A stretch of 64,000 nt of DNA from Synechococcus sp. WH 7803 (GCA_000063505.1 CT971583.1:1519918-1583917); one strand, 5' to 3'. Numbered from the stretch's first letter, positions 33,262 through 42,842 are shown. The notes: generated from the letters alone by a model not told the origin. Program-made: numbers and translations.

Positions 33262-33759
33262 ATGCCCAATCAGCATTGTGCTGGGGCGCTGGCAGGCCTA
33301 ACCCTCCTGCTTGGCAGTCTCAGCGCACCCGTGGTGATGGCCGAAGAGCTGTACAGCCTGAACACCACCTGCAGAACCGGCGATCGATCCTTTGCCTGTC
33401 GCGTGCAGGCGGTCAACGTCGACGACACCACCGAATACCGCCATCAGTTCGGCTCCCGCACCGTGAGCTACCGCGTGATCGAGGATCCCTACGTGCGCAT
33501 TGAAGGACGGGGCAGCAACGCCAAGCCCTGGACCTCGGTGAAGAACGCGTTGATCAACTTCAAAACAGAGGAGTTGTGCTTCAACGATGAGGCCTTCTGC
33601 GTGAAGAACCCCTCATTCCTGGCCGACGTTCTGATCAACAGCGGTGATGCCATGCAGGGCCGAACCCGGGTGGGCATGGCCTTCGCTCCCAATGGTCGCG
33701 TGGATGTGGCCTGTTTTGACAACGGTTGTGACCGCCTCAAGGAAGCCATCAAGCAATGA
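33262..33759 (+). CDS. Secreted hypothetical protein
   Basis: A 165-residue protein from ATG 33262 with a signal peptide (NQHCAGALAGLTLLLGSLSAPVVMAEE); the in-frame ATG 33226 adds a Pro-rich stretch. The mature domain has five to six Cys (TTCRTGDRSFACRV, EELCFNDEAFCVKN, VACFDNGCDRL), a likely disulfide-rich beta domain. It is followed, with ATGA overlap, by a low-complexity secreted protein. Confidence 0.6.
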   Translation: MPNQHCAGALAGLTLLLGSLSAPVVMAEELYSLNTTCRTGDRSFACRVQAVNVDDTTEYRHQFGSRTVSYRVIEDPYVRIEGRGSNAKPWTSVKNALINFKTEELCFNDEAFCVKNPSFLADVLINSGDAMQGRTRVGMAFAPNGRVDVACFDNGCDRLKEAIKQ

Positions 33760-34685
33760 CAAAAACCATCAGAAACCGCTGCACAAGACCGATCGCAGGA
33801 TGCCTCGGCCTGCTCCTCTCCCTGCAACCCGCGGCCGGCCTGGCCGCCCTCTCCAGCGACGACGCCATCCATCAGGAGTCCGCGCAAGAACAGCTCCTGA
33901 GCCAACGCCGCGGTGGTGGGTCCAGAGGTGGTGGGTCCAGAGGTGGTGGCTCGCGCAGCAGTGGCTCACGCAGCAGCGGTCGAACCGGCTTCAGCTCCTA
34001 CAGCGGCAGTCGTCAGACCACCCGTCAAACAACCCGTGGCAACCGCCAAAGCACCCGCCAGGGCAATCGCAGCACGCGCCAGGGCCAAGTGCGCAGCAAC
34101 AGCGGCACACGCCAAAGCACCCGTCAGGGCAACCGCGATACCCGCCAGACCACGCGCGGCAGCAACATCGATGCCCGCCAGCAGGGACGGACGGACCGCA
34201 CCAACAGCCGCCAGAACAACCGCACGGATCGCGTCGATACAAGGGCCGATACCCGCCGTGATGTGGTCAACAACTGGGATCGCTATGGCAAGGGTTGGTA
34301 CAGCAACAACAACTGGACCAACAACCGACCCTGGACCTATGGATGGTACGGAAGCTCCTACTACAACAACTGGGGGTGGTATCCCGGTCAGGCTGCGGCC
34401 TGGGGCCTGGCTGGTCTGGCCACTTTTGGCGTGATCAACAGCCTCGTGACATCAGCGCAAAGCAATGAGGTGAGCTACATCGAGGTTCCCGACTCCGATT
34501 ACTACCTCTATTACCCAAGCGTGACCGCCACGGGCGATGTGGTGACGTTTGAGGTGAATGAGGGGGGAAGCACGGTGCGCTTCAGTGCCGACTGCCGCCA
34601 GGGGACACTCAACGGCGCCACACCGCGCAATGCCGATGAGGCACAACTGCTGAACGCCGCATGCCAAGTGGCCTTTGGTCAATAA
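33756..34685 (+). CDS. Secreted Arg/Gly/Ser/Thr-rich repeat protein
   Basis: A 309-residue protein with a signal peptide (IAGCLGLLLSLQPAAGLA). Residues 50-70 carry three GGGSR repeats, then about ten degenerate repeats of the type STRQGNR/TTRGNRQ up to about 165. A basic Asn/Tyr/Trp-rich linker (WYSNNNWTNNRPWTYGWYGSSYYNNWGWYPG) and one hydrophobic segment (AAWGLAGLATFGVINSLV) follow, then a C-terminal domain with two Cys. The basic disordered centre could bind anionic surfaces, exopolysaccharide or nucleic acid; that is inference. Coupled to the preceding gene. Confidence 0.65.
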   Translation: MTKTIRNRCTRPIAGCLGLLLSLQPAAGLAALSSDDAIHQESAQEQLLSQRRGGGSRGGGSRGGGSRSSGSRSSGRTGFSSYSGSRQTTRQTTRGNRQSTRQGNRSTRQGQVRSNSGTRQSTRQGNRDTRQTTRGSNIDARQQGRTDRTNSRQNNRTDRVDTRADTRRDVVNNWDRYGKGWYSNNNWTNNRPWTYGWYGSSYYNNWGWYPGQAAAWGLAGLATFGVINSLVTSAQSNEVSYIEVPDSDYYLYYPSVTATGDVVTFEVNEGGSTVRFSADCRQGTLNGATPRNADEAQLLNAACQVAFGQ

Positions 34686-34689
34686 CGGT

Positions 34690-35776
34690 TCAGGAATGCG
34701 GCGGTTGTTGGGCGATCAGCTCCTGCAACCGCTGCTCCGCCGCCGCTTCCAACTGCACAGGAGAGGGGCGATAGGACCTCGCCTGGGTCGCTCGCGCCTG
34801 AATCGCCGCTCGGGCCTGCTGCCAACCAGCGATTCCGAGGTTTCGATAAATCCTCTCCACCGTTGTGATGGGCGATGCCACCAGATCGGTATAGGCCACC
34901 TCCACCAACCGCCCAGGTGGGATCTGGGCACGGGCCGCCGTAAAGGCGCCCATCAGCTCAGCGTGGGCCGCCACGGTTTCCTCAACCTGTTGCAGTTGAT
35001 CGGGCACAGCCTGAAATCCCATCAGCCCCCCCCAAGCGCTGCTTCACCTGCACCAGGGAGCGAATCGACGCGATTGGATCGCGCTTGAGCAACACAAAAC
35101 GAGCCTTGGGATACAACTGCAAGAGCAGGGGAATACGTGCTGTGTGGGCCGAATTTTTGATCACGAGATGGGTCTTCCCATCCCCGTCGTGCAACCAGGT
35201 GAGCTTGGTGAACCGCGCAAGCTCACGCCGGAAGGATGCCGTGGAGGCCAGCACATAACGACGAAAACATCGTGGGTAACAGCGCGGGAACGCCACTCCG
35301 GCCATGTTGGTGTCCAAGGTGAGCCGCACCAAACCGAGTTCGTCCTCCTGAGGATCCAGCGCCGACCAAGGCACCGCATCGATCGGGCGATGCGCGCTGA
35401 TGATCCGATTCAAGAAGCCAACGATCCAAGGCTTCAAAAGGAGGCCCACCTGCGGAGCAACCGTTAAGGCATTCCTCGCCGTAGCCGCAGCTGGATCGGA
35501 CGCCAGCAGTTGATGCAGGTAAGTGGTGCCGCTGCGCCAATGCCCGATCACCACAACAGGATCATCAGGTGGCTGAATCGTCGCCAAACGCCTGGAGTAC
35601 AGAGCTGTCTGGAGCCAGGCCAAAGGTTCGAGCAGCAACCCAGAGAGAACAGGGATCACAGCGTTCAACCCACAACGCCAGTGCGGTTTGTAGAAGCGAA
35701 GCGCCTGAGCCAAGACTGAAGGCCTGATGCATCCCCCGGCGACAAACTGATCGGAACAACGCTGAAGAGGGTGCAT
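34690..35776 (-). pseudogene. Sulfotransferase broken by a homopolymer frameshift
   Basis: Two adjacent minus-strand frames together encode one PAPS-dependent sulfotransferase. The first (from ATG 35776) has the phosphosulfate loop VVVIGHWRSGTTYLHQLLASDP near residue 75 and the 3'-phosphate site in FVLLKRDPIASIRS. It goes out of frame within a run of eight C (35026-35033, GGGGGGGG on the coding strand) and ends at 34982. The second frame continues in register (GFQAVPDQLQQVEETVAAHAELMGAF...LVEVAYTDLVASPITTVERIYRNL), a normal C-terminus. It may be a true mutation, a phase-variable tract or a sequencing error. Confidence 0.85.
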
Positions 35777-35849
35777 TCAAACAATTGACACTTTGCAGGC
35801 GAGCACAGGCCTCAGGACCCTTAACTTAGCGATAAGGTCGACCAATGGA

Positions 35850-36866
35850 ATGAGAAGTTTCAGCGCAGAGGTCCATCGCGCACCGGCCACAGACGCTCCA
35901 AGCCCTCAATCTCTGAGTTGGTCTGCCTCATTCAAGTCTGCGAGCGAACTGGCCGCCCACCTGAAGCACCTCGGCAAGACATTCGAAGCGATCCAACTGA
36001 GCCAAGGTCGATTAACAGGCCGATTCAGCTGCACAAATTTCAACTCGGTCATCATTCTTGCAATCAGCAGCAATCAATGCTTGCTCTTGAATGGTGATCG
36101 CGGACCCGACTTCATGAGCTTTTGCCTGGAAGCGTCAGGCATAGCCGACGAACACAAAACACATACGATCACTGTTCCCAACTATTCAATTAATGGGTTT
36201 AAATTAAATCTAAGGGAATCACATTTTCAACTTACAGCAAACACAACAACCTATTTTGCAATCACATCTGCTAACGCACTGAACACTATCTTAAGCCCAC
36301 GAGACGCAGAGAAGCTAAGGGAACATTTCATGAATTGCAACAGCGCACAAATTACCCCTTGCCAACACGAAAAGTTGAAAATTTTACTTGAGAGCGCAAT
36401 CAAACAATCAACCACTAGCTTTTTCAAGCGGCAACAAATAGGCTATTTGATCATCAAAGAATTCCTAGACTCTTGCACAAATTCAAAACACATTACTTTT
36501 TACCCTTTTGAACTAACGCAACGCCAGCTACTCGTTAGCAACTTGATCCAACTTGGCTTCAAGCGCGGAAACGAAAAATTGCATCTCGACGATATTAGCA
36601 GATTATTGTACTGTTCCAGACGAACTCTCATTCAAGGCACAAAAGACGCCTACGCAATGGGCCCCATGGAGTTGATGAAAATCATCCGCCTCGAACAAGT
36701 GAATTGGATGTTGCGTAGCGAAGAAGCGAGAAGCAAAGCCACGCTTCGCAACGTTTCAGATATCGCCCAACACTTTAATTTTAACAGCAGAGGTCATTTT
36801 GCCAGGGCTTATCAAAACCTGTTCGAGGAAAGTCCTAGCCAAACATTGCAAGAGAATGGAACCTGA
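35850..36866 (+). CDS. AraC-family transcriptional regulator
   Basis: A 338-residue protein from ATG 35850, preceded by AAGG at 12 bases; a longer TTG start at 35793 is possible. The N-terminal 220 residues are a ligand-binding or dimerisation domain without recognised motif. The C-terminus has the two-HTH AraC domain: LHLDDISRLLYCSRRTLIQGTKDAYAMGPMELMKIIRLEQVNWML, then NVSDIAQHFNFNSRGHFARAYQNLFEESPSQTL, the family signature. Low GC. It stands at the left end of a block of envelope genes and may control them. Confidence 0.85.
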   Translation: MRSFSAEVHRAPATDAPSPQSLSWSASFKSASELAAHLKHLGKTFEAIQLSQGRLTGRFSCTNFNSVIILAISSNQCLLLNGDRGPDFMSFCLEASGIADEHKTHTITVPNYSINGFKLNLRESHFQLTANTTTYFAITSANALNTILSPRDAEKLREHFMNCNSAQITPCQHEKLKILLESAIKQSTTSFFKRQQIGYLIIKEFLDSCTNSKHITFYPFELTQRQLLVSNLIQLGFKRGNEKLHLDDISRLLYCSRRTLIQGTKDAYAMGPMELMKIIRLEQVNWMLRSEEARSKATLRNVSDIAQHFNFNSRGHFARAYQNLFEESPSQTLQENGT

Positions 36867-37913
36867 CTACCCTCCCGTTGGGAAAAGGAACTGAACTTGA
36901 GCGCGGAACGTCCAATCTCCAATCAGAGTTTGACCGGCTACCTCTGGCTTAACTGCATTGTAATAGGCACTCAGCGATGCATTCACAGGTTGCGTCCCTA
37001 AAACGAAAACACGACCAACACCAGCCCCGACCGGAACAGTCCAACCTTTGTTTTCAGCTTGATTCCAGTTGGCAGTAATGATGGGGGAGCTAGTGAGGTA
37101 CCAACCCTTCGGCAGGTTGTAATTCAGAAAAGGTTGAATCAACATCTTATTCACATCGCGACCAGCTTCTCCTGAAAATGACCAGATATTATTGATCAAA
37201 CCACCGGCAACAATTGGCCCCTTTGTATAAACAAGAACACCTGTCGGCCCCGCACTCCAACGCTTCGAGCTAAGGCGATTGTCAGTTGCCGATGGAATCA
37301 CCATCGTTGGTCCAACGCCAACGGTGAAATTACCCTTCAGTGTTGGCACGAAGAAGACAGATGGATTGATATCGCCCAACGACTGAATGGATGTACCCCG
37401 AGCCCATGGCTGAGAGATAAAGGGAACAATCGTGCGTGTTACCAGCGTCAACCCCTCACTCACCTTGAAGGGAATGACAGGCTGCACATTCACAACATTT
37501 TGCGTTTGATTCGCCTTGAAGTTGGTGCGATAGGGGGGAAGAGCAGGATCAGGAGATGGGATTGTGACATTTGGAGCCCACTGGGTTGAAGGCGTGGAAT
37601 TCCATTGAATCGGAAGACTGATCAAGCTCGCAATTGGGTTCTGTGCTGCCTTAGCAAGAGAACCCTCTTCCTTCGCCTTCGATTCTCCAGGGGTCACAGA
37701 AACAGGCTCATTTCCTGTACCAGGCTGAGACTGATCCGCACCATTCTGAGCAATGGTTGCTTCGGTCAGAAGCAGGGGAGTGAAATCAAAATCCGCCGGA
37801 TCTGCGACGAGAGGCTGGTCAGTGACCTGTGCGCTGACAGAAGGACCCAGCAACGCTCCTGCCACGAGCCAGCAGAGAGGCGAGAACGCCAAAACCTTCA
37901 ATGCCGCCATCAC
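36867..37913 (-). CDS. Outer-membrane beta-barrel protein ('transporter/neuromedin U'-annotated family)
   Basis: A 348-residue protein with a signal peptide (AALKVLAFSPLCWLVAGALLGPSVSAQ) and a low-complexity acidic linker. The barrel resembles proteins often mis-annotated 'neuromedin U': NVVNVQPVIPFKVSEGLTLVTRTIVPFISQP, GVGPTMVIPSATD and a C-terminus GAGVGRVFVLGTQPVNASLSAYYNAVKPE ending in a strand with terminal FLFPTGG. Likely a porin-type channel. It is convergent with the AraC gene. Confidence 0.7.
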   Translation of the reverse strand: MMAALKVLAFSPLCWLVAGALLGPSVSAQVTDQPLVADPADFDFTPLLLTEATIAQNGADQSQPGTGNEPVSVTPGESKAKEEGSLAKAAQNPIASLISLPIQWNSTPSTQWAPNVTIPSPDPALPPYRTNFKANQTQNVVNVQPVIPFKVSEGLTLVTRTIVPFISQPWARGTSIQSLGDINPSVFFVPTLKGNFTVGVGPTMVIPSATDNRLSSKRWSAGPTGVLVYTKGPIVAGGLINNIWSFSGEAGRDVNKMLIQPFLNYNLPKGWYLTSSPIITANWNQAENKGWTVPVGAGVGRVFVLGTQPVNASLSAYYNAVKPEVAGQTLIGDWTFRAQVQFLFPTGG

Positions 37914-38055
37914 GATCGTTTTGTAAGTACGGCGAGTTTTAGATCAATGGCCTCAGGGAATGGGTCTTACAGCACCATAGTCTGCACAAACGGGATCACC
38001 GGAGCAGGCCGCTCTTGCCTGGAATCCCTAAATTGAGTCCTGTAATTTTGAGTTG

Positions 38056-39081
38056 ATGCGCAGATTCATACTTCCTCTAATTGCATTGATTGCAATCCCT
38101 GAATTGCGCGCTGCTGCTGAGCCCATGCCAGCGCCAATGCCCTCACGAACGCAAGAGTCGGAGATCGGCTCGATGCCCATGGCGCCATTGGTCCTGAGCC
38201 AGACCACCGATGAGGAGAGCGCAGAGAAGACCGCTGAAGAGCAGGAGCTTGATGATGCCTGGCGGGTGTATCTCGATCTCTACGCATTCCTACCGCTTCA
38301 GACCACATCCACCACCACGATCAACGAGAACTCCACGACCGCGGACGTTCCGCTATCGAGCATCTTCGACACACTCACCGGCGCGCTGACCTTCAAGGCG
38401 TCTGCTGAATACGGTCGGCTTGGTGTTTTCACCGGTATCAACCATGCCGCCAACTCGGCTTCAACCTCAAAGTCTTTCGTCAGGGAAACCAACAACCCCC
38501 TGAGGAACCAACTCGACCTCCCCGCCGTGTTGCGGCAACGCAACATCAAAGTCAACGTGGATGTCGACATCAACCAAACCATCGTCGATCTGGCGATGCG
38601 CTATCGGGCAGGTGCGATCCAAAAACCTCATATGGAGCAGGGCAGCACAAGCTTTGTGGGATTTGCTGGAGCACGTCTGATCGACGCCAATCTGTCCACC
38701 AAAGTGGATTTCCGCCGCGATCGCACCGTCAGCGTGGATGGCGTTGTGGTGAACCGTGAGCGCAGCCGCAATCTTGAGCGCTCTGCCAGCGATAGCTGGG
38801 GCAATACATGGGTGCAGCCCTTGATTGGGATGATGGCCACCTATGCCTTCAACAAAGAGTGGCAAGCCTTCGCCTACCTCGATGCCGGTGGTTTCGGTCT
38901 CAGCGGTGAAACCGATCTGAGCGGAACCGCTCAAGCGGGCATTGCCTACGCCCTTGGAAACTCAGCCCAGGCCTCACTCTCTTACAAATATTTCGGGCTC
39001 GACTACGCCGGAGGTTCAGGCAACGGTTACACCACCAGCCAAAGTGGCATCAACCTCGGCCTGCGCTGGCTTTTTGACTGA
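38056..39081 (+). CDS. Outer-membrane-type beta-barrel protein
   Basis: A 341-residue protein from ATG 38056: signal peptide (FILPLIALIAIPELRAAAEP), an acidic region, then repeated alternating strands (RYRAGAIQKPHMEQGSTSFVGFAGARLID, WQAFAYLDAGGFGLSG, GINLGLRWLFD). A terminal Phe-Asp and Gly/aromatic-rich strands suggest an outer-membrane barrel of the OmpW/porin-like type, not further assigned. It sits between the barrel gene above and the DUF1254 pair. Confidence 0.65.
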   Translation: MRRFILPLIALIAIPELRAAAEPMPAPMPSRTQESEIGSMPMAPLVLSQTTDEESAEKTAEEQELDDAWRVYLDLYAFLPLQTTSTTTINENSTTADVPLSSIFDTLTGALTFKASAEYGRLGVFTGINHAANSASTSKSFVRETNNPLRNQLDLPAVLRQRNIKVNVDVDINQTIVDLAMRYRAGAIQKPHMEQGSTSFVGFAGARLIDANLSTKVDFRRDRTVSVDGVVVNRERSRNLERSASDSWGNTWVQPLIGMMATYAFNKEWQAFAYLDAGGFGLSGETDLSGTAQAGIAYALGNSAQASLSYKYFGLDYAGGSGNGYTTSQSGINLGLRWLFD

Positions 39082-39105
39082 ATCATCCCACTGCCTATCA
39101 GCCCG

Positions 39106-40257
39106 CTATTGAGCTAACTTCAATTCAGGCCGCTTCCAACTGCCGTCGAAATAGGCAGGCTTGGGTTTGTAGATGCGCAAGGTGGCATTCCAGCCTGGAT
39201 AGATTGCAAGATAGTTGTCTTGGTTTTTATCACCACCAAAGTGAACAACAACCTCACCTTGGTCATTCGTTTTCGCAAAGGCGCTGTTCAAATTGAATGG
39301 CTCACCCGTGGGGAAGCCCTCCTTGTCGTACACAGTCAACGACCAGAAGGCATTATCACCATTGGGAACATCTTTAAGGGTGAGTGTCTGGGGATCGGTT
39401 GATGTGGGTGTATAGAAGAGGTAAACCGCTCCCTCTTTGGGAAGACCACCAATACCAACGGCGACTCCCATATTGTTCTGCTCAGGAGAAACGACTCCCT
39501 TCCGCCCATACAAGGCCTCCGACTGGATCCCCTTCTCGTTGCGCTCCTTGTTGTAGTCGGCGCGCAGAGCAAGCATTTGCTCCTTATTCCATTGGTTGGG
39601 CTGAATGAAGGTCCCTTTCTGTGCCTGCTTCACCGCAAGCTTGGCCTGCAAGGCCTGCGCCTTCGCAACATCAGCTGGGTCCTGAATGTTCACACCGGTA
39701 CGGAAGGCCACCATTGCATAGCGACTGCCAACGGCCTCCTTGGTGAGCTTGTATTCACCGGGATCTTGATGCACATAGGTATACCCTTCATCATTCACAA
39801 CCATGGCGCTCTGATAACGACCACCCGTTTCAGGCAATGTGATCATGGCTGGGCTGTTGAGATCAAGAACCAACCAGGAATAGAGGGTATCGAAATTAAT
39901 CCGGATCACCGTTCGATCCTTGGGATCAGCAGCCTTGCTGTCGTTCCACAACACCCCCACACCTCCACTGCAGGTGGCCTTGGCAATTTTGCCCACATAA
40001 GCGGCCATCACGGTTTGGGTTTCTGCTGCGGCGTAGTTGGCCTTGGTAACGGGCACAACCTCTTCACTTTGGATCTCAACGGCAGGCTTCGGGCAATCCC
40101 CCGGCTTGGGCACTTGCGATGGAGATGATGCTTTTGCTGTTGCATCAGATTGTGCATCAGAGGATGCATCGGGAGCTTTGGTCTGAGCGCATCCACCAGC
40201 GATCAGAGCGACGCCAAGTAGGGCCGCAGCAGCGGAATTGGGGAAATTTTTGATCAT
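39106..40257 (-). CDS. DUF1254/DUF1214 lipoprotein (copy 1)
   Basis: A 383-residue lipoprotein (signal peptide, lipobox AGGC at about residue 23, then a Ser/Ala/Lys linker). DUF1254 region: VTKANYAAAETQTVMAAYVGKIAK, INFDTLYSWLVLDLNSPAMITLPE. The DUF1214 region near the C-terminus contains FWSLTVYDKEGFPTGEPFNLNSAFAKTN and IYPGWNATLRIYKPKPAYFDGSWKRPEL. It is paralogous to the next gene with long identical blocks. Family proteins are periplasmic or outer-membrane-associated, of unknown function. Confidence 0.85.
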   Translation of the reverse strand: MIKNFPNSAAAALLGVALIAGGCAQTKAPDASSDAQSDATAKASSPSQVPKPGDCPKPAVEIQSEEVVPVTKANYAAAETQTVMAAYVGKIAKATCSGGVGVLWNDSKAADPKDRTVIRINFDTLYSWLVLDLNSPAMITLPETGGRYQSAMVVNDEGYTYVHQDPGEYKLTKEAVGSRYAMVAFRTGVNIQDPADVAKAQALQAKLAVKQAQKGTFIQPNQWNKEQMLALRADYNKERNEKGIQSEALYGRKGVVSPEQNNMGVAVGIGGLPKEGAVYLFYTPTSTDPQTLTLKDVPNGDNAFWSLTVYDKEGFPTGEPFNLNSAFAKTNDQGEVVVHFGGDKNQDNYLAIYPGWNATLRIYKPKPAYFDGSWKRPELKLAQ

Positions 40258-40304
40258 GAATTCAAGGCGACGAAAAACTTAAAGATGCATATCAAAGCAA
40301 TGAA

Positions 40305-41429
40305 TTACTTTGCAGGCTCAAACTGAGGTGGTGTCCAACTTCCATCGAAATAGGCCTCGGTCGGCGAGTAAATCCGCAGAGCAACATTCCAACCTGGATA
40401 GATATCAAGGTAATTGTCCTGGCTCTTATCTCCACCCAAGTGAATCACATATTCTCCATTCTCATTCTTTTTGGCAAACGCACTGTTAATATTATAACTT
40501 TCACCGGTTGAAAACCCCTTATGGTCATAGACAGTCACTGACCAGAAGGCACGAGGATCACTGGGAACATCTTTCAAAGTGAGCGTGTGGGGCTCAGTGG
40601 AATCGACCACTTTGGGGAAGGGATAAACAGCTCCCTCTTTGGGAAGGCCGCCCCAGCCAACAGCAACACCAAAGTTACGCAATTCCTCTGTCAATTCACC
40701 CTTCTTTCCGAACGCCATCTCTGACGTCACACCTTCAGGTTCCCGACGCTTGTTGTAATCCTCACGCAAGGCAAGGATCTCCTTCATATCGTATTTCTTC
40801 TTCGAGACAAATTCACCTTTCTTGGCTTGCTCAAGCTTGATCCCATCCTGCGCAGCAGCTGCTTTCTTGAGATCCTCTGGATCCTGCACATTCACCTGCG
40901 TGCGTACGAAAGCAAAGGCATAGCGACTGCCAACTGACTCCTTGGTCAACTCATAACGGCCTGGTTTGTCACTGATCAGGGGAATCCAATGCTCTTCATC
41001 GATCACTTCGAGAATCTGGTAGCGATTCGTATCAGGAAGGACCACGGTGGCGGGGCTCTCGAGATCGAGCACCGCGAAGGAATAGAGGGTGTCGAAATTG
41101 GGGCGCAGGATGGTGCGCTCTTTTGGATCCATGGCTGCGCGCTGGTGGAGGAACACACCCACGCCAGCGCTGCAGGTGCCCTTGGCGATCTTGCGGACAT
41201 AATCCGCCAGAATCACTTCAGTTTCGGCAACGGCGTAATTGGCTTTGGTCACCGGTGTCACGGTTGTGCCCTCCTGAACCACCGCTGCTTTCGGACAGTC
41301 GCTGCCAGTCGAAGCCGTCTTGCTCTCCTCCGACTTGCCGCAGGAGGTCACCAACACCCCTGCTGTGATGGCTGAGGCCAAAAGCGCAAGGGAGCTGCGA
41401 CGGACGAAAGGACGCACTGGCATTGCCAA
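40305..41429 (-). CDS. DUF1254/DUF1214 lipoprotein (copy 2)
   Basis: A 374-residue lipoprotein with lipobox VTSC at about residues 26-29. It shares architecture and blocks with copy 1 (VTKANYAVAETEVILADYVRKIAKGTCSAGVGV, NFDTLYSFAVLDL, FWSVTVYDHKGFSTGESYNINSAFAKKN, YPGWNVALRIYSP). The 47-base gap to copy 1 suggests one transcript. It is the upstream member of the pair, with about 120 bases to the divergent cbiET gene that may hold the promoter. Confidence 0.85.
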   Translation of the reverse strand: MAMPVRPFVRRSSLALLASAITAGVLVTSCGKSEESKTASTGSDCPKAAVVQEGTTVTPVTKANYAVAETEVILADYVRKIAKGTCSAGVGVFLHQRAAMDPKERTILRPNFDTLYSFAVLDLESPATVVLPDTNRYQILEVIDEEHWIPLISDKPGRYELTKESVGSRYAFAFVRTQVNVQDPEDLKKAAAAQDGIKLEQAKKGEFVSKKKYDMKEILALREDYNKRREPEGVTSEMAFGKKGELTEELRNFGVAVGWGGLPKEGAVYPFPKVVDSTEPHTLTLKDVPSDPRAFWSVTVYDHKGFSTGESYNINSAFAKKNENGEYVIHLGGDKSQDNYLDIYPGWNVALRIYSPTEAYFDGSWTPPQFEPAK

Positions 41430-41553
41430 GGTTCAACACAAACTTTCTCTAGCCAGTGCATGAAGAGGCGTCCGTCTAACGCAGAACTCCGCTCTCAAGG
41501 TTTGCCCAATCGGGATCAGCGCCACCGAATACCGCCATCAGCACAATGAGGTG

Positions 41554-42807
41554 ATGATCGATGTGATCGGGACCGACGCCGGCGCTCCGGCGTCTTTACC
41601 ACCGATGCACCAACACCTGGTGCAGAACGCTGACCTGGTGGCAGCGCCAAAACGCTTGCTGCCCCAGCTTGTGGATTGGCTCGGCAGTCGCGCCGACGAC
41701 CAGCAGCGCTTGGTCAGCGATGACCCGATTGCCCTCAGTGACGCCCTCGCCCCCCTGGCGCCCACCCTGCGGATTGTGGTGCTGGCCAGTGGCGATCCGC
41801 TCTGGTTCGGGATTGGTCGTGTGTTGATTGAGCGGCTGGGCAGCGAGCGGCTGCGTTTCCACCCAGCCCCCTCCTCCATGCAGCTGGCCTTCGCCCGCCT
41901 GGGCAAACCCTGGCAGGGAGCCGAATGGATCAGCTTGCACGGCCGTGATCCCAGCCCCCTGGCCCAGCGGTTGCAGAAACGGCCAGCTGCCCTGGCGGTG
42001 CTCACCGATCCAGGCCGAGGAGGCGTGGAAGAGGTGCGCGCGATTCTGCGCGGCAGCGGGCTCGAATCCAGCTACAGCCTCTGGCTGTGTGAAGCCCTCG
42101 GTCACCACGACGAACGCGTGCAGCGCCTCGAAGCGACCAGGCCCTGCCCGGACGACCTGCACCCCCTGCATCTGGTTGTGCTGCTGGCCCAACCTCCCGC
42201 CGCATCCGCTGCGGAGGCTCTTCCGCTGTTTGGGATTGCCGATGGCGACTACCTGCAGCACGACGACCGCCCCGGGCTGATGACCAAACGGGAGGTGCGC
42301 ATTCAGCTGCTCGCGGATCTCGAGCTGCCGGAGCAAGGCGTGCTCTGGGATCTGGGGGCTGGCACAGGGAGTGTGGGCCTGGAGGCTCTGCGCCTGCGCC
42401 CGCAGCTGCAGCTGATGGCGATCGAACGCCGAAGCGGCGGCGGGGCGTTGATCCAGGCCAATGCCCAACGACTTGGCGTTGCTCCGGCTTCCGTACTGGA
42501 GGGGGATGCTCGAACGCTTCTGCCTCAGCTTCCGGATCCGGATCGCGTGCTGGTGGGAGGAGGCGGGCGCCAACGCGCAACCCTGCTCAAGGCAGTGATC
42601 GATCGCCTCAGGCCTGGCGGTGTGGTGGTGATCCCCCTGGCGACCCTGGAAGCGCTGGCCGAACTGCGGCCTGTGCTCGAGCAGGCTGAACTGCAGTTGC
42701 AGATCAGCCAGCAACAGGCCTGGCGCGGTCAGCCTCTGGCCGAAGGCACCCGCCTGGCGCCGATGAATCCCGTTCTGATCCTCAAAGGCACGAAAGCGCA
42801 GCCCTGA
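41554..42807 (+). CDS. cbiET: Fused precorrin-6Y methylase/decarboxylase (CbiE-CbiT)
   Basis: A 417-residue fusion (CobL type). CbiE, residues about 1-200: IDVIGTDAGAPASL, VVLASGDPLWFGIGR and APSSMQLAFARLG, the corrin C5-methyltransferase SAM fold. CbiT, about 225-417: GLMTKREVRIQLLADLELPEQGVLWDLGAGTGSVGLEALRL, the C15-methylating and C12-decarboxylating domain. It acts between precorrin-6Y and precorrin-8X. Either GTG 41551 or ATG 41554 could start it. Belongs with cobQ at 2.3 kb to the same pathway. Confidence 0.92.
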   Translation: MIDVIGTDAGAPASLPPMHQHLVQNADLVAAPKRLLPQLVDWLGSRADDQQRLVSDDPIALSDALAPLAPTLRIVVLASGDPLWFGIGRVLIERLGSERLRFHPAPSSMQLAFARLGKPWQGAEWISLHGRDPSPLAQRLQKRPAALAVLTDPGRGGVEEVRAILRGSGLESSYSLWLCEALGHHDERVQRLEATRPCPDDLHPLHLVVLLAQPPAASAAEALPLFGIADGDYLQHDDRPGLMTKREVRIQLLADLELPEQGVLWDLGAGTGSVGLEALRLRPQLQLMAIERRSGGGALIQANAQRLGVAPASVLEGDARTLLPQLPDPDRVLVGGGGRQRATLLKAVIDRLRPGGVVVIPLATLEALAELRPVLEQAELQLQISQQQAWRGQPLAEGTRLAPMNPVLILKGTKAQP

Positions 42808-42842
42808 GCCTCAGAATCAGGCCGAGACCAGCATCCGCCGTC

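Noticed and set aside
34982-35776. Separate complete short sulfotransferase
   Set aside because: It lacks the C-terminal region that is found in the neighbouring frame; one split gene explains both.
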